This document shows, one piece after another, positions 63,061 to 64,000 of a stretch of 64,000 nt of DNA. The notes below the pieces were generated by a model. That model was given only the letters and a program-made list of their open reading frames with translations, was not told the DNA's origin and did no database searches. Origin of the DNA: Desulfopila inferna (GTDB lineage Bacteria; Desulfobacterota; Desulfobulbia; Desulfobulbales; Desulfocapsaceae); the NCBI RefSeq assembly GCF_016919005.1, contig NZ_JAFFQE010000003.1:496001-560000 (forward strand), in the 5' to 3' direction. A program made the translations under genes and the position numbers. Position 1 is the first letter of the stretch; the number at the start of each line of letters is the position of its first letter.

Positions 63061-64000
63061 TTATATTCCCAGGACCTGGCAGGACAGAGTGATTATCAAG
63101 GTAGCCACTACCATGGCGACAATGGCTGTAACCACCGCTGAGGTGGCGGCATTGCCCACGGCGGAAGCGCTCCCCTCGCATTTAATGCCGCGCAGGCACC
63201 CCGAAACAGCAATGAGAATCCCAAATACAAAACTGTGGAACAGCCCGACGCTGAAATCAGTTAAAGATATAGCAGCTCTTGTCTGATTCATGTATTCCAC
63301 AGCTCCCAGATTGAGCACTCCAACCCCCACCGTCATCCCACCCAGTACTCCCATAAGGTCCGCATAGACACAGAGCAGGGGCATCATCAGCGTCAGGGCC
63401 AGCACCCGCGGCAGCACCAGGAACTCAATCGGTGACAAGCCTAGAGTCTGGAGGGCGTCCACCTCCTCGTTGACCTGCATGGTGCCGATTTGCGCGGCAT
63501 AGGCGGCACCGGTCCTGCCCGCCATTATCACCCCGGCCATTACCGCACCCATAACCCGCACCGTACCAATTCCCACCACATCGGCGACATAGATCTGCGC
63601 ACCGAAAAGCTTCAACTGGATAGCAGCTATAAAAGCAAGGATCATGCCGATCAACAGACTGATAAGTGTAATTATGGGAAGCGCCTGCACTCCGGCTTCC
63701 TGAATATTAAGGATCAGATCGATGCGCCGGTAGCCTGCCCTGCCCCGCAACAGCCTGAACAGGGCCAGCGTCACTTCACCGATGAAGGCAAGTGCTTCTT
63801 GCACACTTGCGGCCAGTTCCAGAGTTATACCTCCAATGCGCGCCAGGAAAGGTTGGCGTTCCGCGCCGTGCGCTATTCCGGTGCGCTGATTTTCCGGGGA
63901 AGACAGCACCATGAGCCGGCGGACTCCTGCCGGCAATCCAGACTGGTCCATGGAGACTTTATGGCGACTGCAGGCCTCGGAAATCCTGGTGATGAATACC
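63061..64000 (-). CDS. mlaE: MlaE-family permease with N-terminal STAS-like region, partial
   Basis: The permease part has the MlaE pattern: ILNIQEAGVQALPIITLISL, GTVRVMGAVMAGVIMAGRTG, AAYAAQIGTMQVNEEVDALQ, QTLGLSPIEFLVLPRVLALT, and a C-terminal Gly-Ala-rich segment with four to five membrane helices. The frame remains open to the window edge: the codons before ATG 63951 read ITRISEACSRHKVSMDQSGLPAGVRRLM-like, the end of a STAS domain. So the gene probably encodes a STAS-MlaE fusion that begins outside the window; the ATG at 63951 would otherwise be the start. It moves phospholipids across the inner-membrane leaflet. Confidence 0.9.
   Translation of the reverse strand, partial: VFITRISEACSRHKVSMDQSGLPAGVRRLMVLSSPENQRTGIAHGAERQPFLARIGGITLELAASVQEALAFIGEVTLALFRLLRGRAGYRRIDLILNIQEAGVQALPIITLISLLIGMILAFIAAIQLKLFGAQIYVADVVGIGTVRVMGAVMAGVIMAGRTGAAYAAQIGTMQVNEEVDALQTLGLSPIEFLVLPRVLALTLMMPLLCVYADLMGVLGGMTVGVGVLNLGAVEYMNQTRAAISLTDFSVGLFHSFVFGILIAVSGCLRGIKCEGSASAVGNAATSAVVTAIVAMVVATLIITLSCQVLGI

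Overview
The window looks like a chromosomal segment of a Gram-negative, anaerobic or facultatively anaerobic bacterium, most likely a sulfate reducer or sulfur disproportionator of the Desulfobacterota (Desulfobulbales-like). This is inferred from a group 3b-type NADP-linked [NiFe] hydrogenase, a CHASE2 cyclase, sigma-54 regulation, DUF169 and LldP-type lactate permease genes, an Mla-type outer-membrane lipid system, and small secreted PRC-barrel proteins. No rRNA or tRNA gene is visible, so the assignment rests on gene content alone.

Layout. 1-10.6 kb: end of a metallo-hydrolase, an unknown 380-aa protein, then an envelope signalling cluster. That cluster is a FecR-TPR-beta-barrel outer-membrane protein, a small protein, a CHASE2 class III cyclase and a GAF/sigma-54 activator. 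10.6-20.8 kb: two ABC-F ATPases, an epoxide-hydrolase-like enzyme, a sigma-54-type promoter before a PRC-barrel protein, a kinase-like protein with a Usp protein, and a TrkA-domain potassium channel. 21-30 kb: a second sigma-54-type promoter, an encapsulin with its ferritin-like cargo, a divergent DisA_N-like protein, an oxidoreductase, a CBS protein, a SugE/Gdx exporter behind a guanidine-II riboswitch, an IS3 fragment and an FMN glutamate-synthase-like protein. 30-35.5 kb: a ferritin-like protein, a HerA-like ATPase and a lactate permease.

35.5-46.2 kb is accessory DNA: a MITE-like remnant, a triply damaged fic gene, a REP-associated transposase between inverted repeats, and a probable 6-kb genomic island. 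The island lies between two direct copies of a 48-bp sequence that is the 3' end of the hydrogenase large-subunit gene. A tyrosine-recombinase remnant sits 58 bp from the right copy. The cargo includes an unusual ATP-grasp/P1-peptidase fusion translationally coupled to a histone-deacetylase-family amidohydrolase.

46.1-50.1 kb: the hydrogenase operon, transcribed leftwards in the order beta, gamma, delta, alpha. 50.3-64 kb: an HD-GYP sensor, a type III polyketide synthase with an ICMT-type methyltransferase, DUF169, a Lon-like protease overlapping a Usp protein, and a leftward Mla operon (STAS-MlaE, MlaF, MlaD, PqiC-like lipoprotein) running off the right edge.

The best candidates for something undescribed are: (i) the island using the hydrogenase 3' end as attachment site; (ii) the FecR-TPR-plugless-barrel protein beside a CHASE2 cyclase and sigma-54 activator; (iii) the ligase-peptidase fusion coupled to a deacetylase; and (iv) a dispersed hairpin-forming repeat whose stems co-vary between copies.
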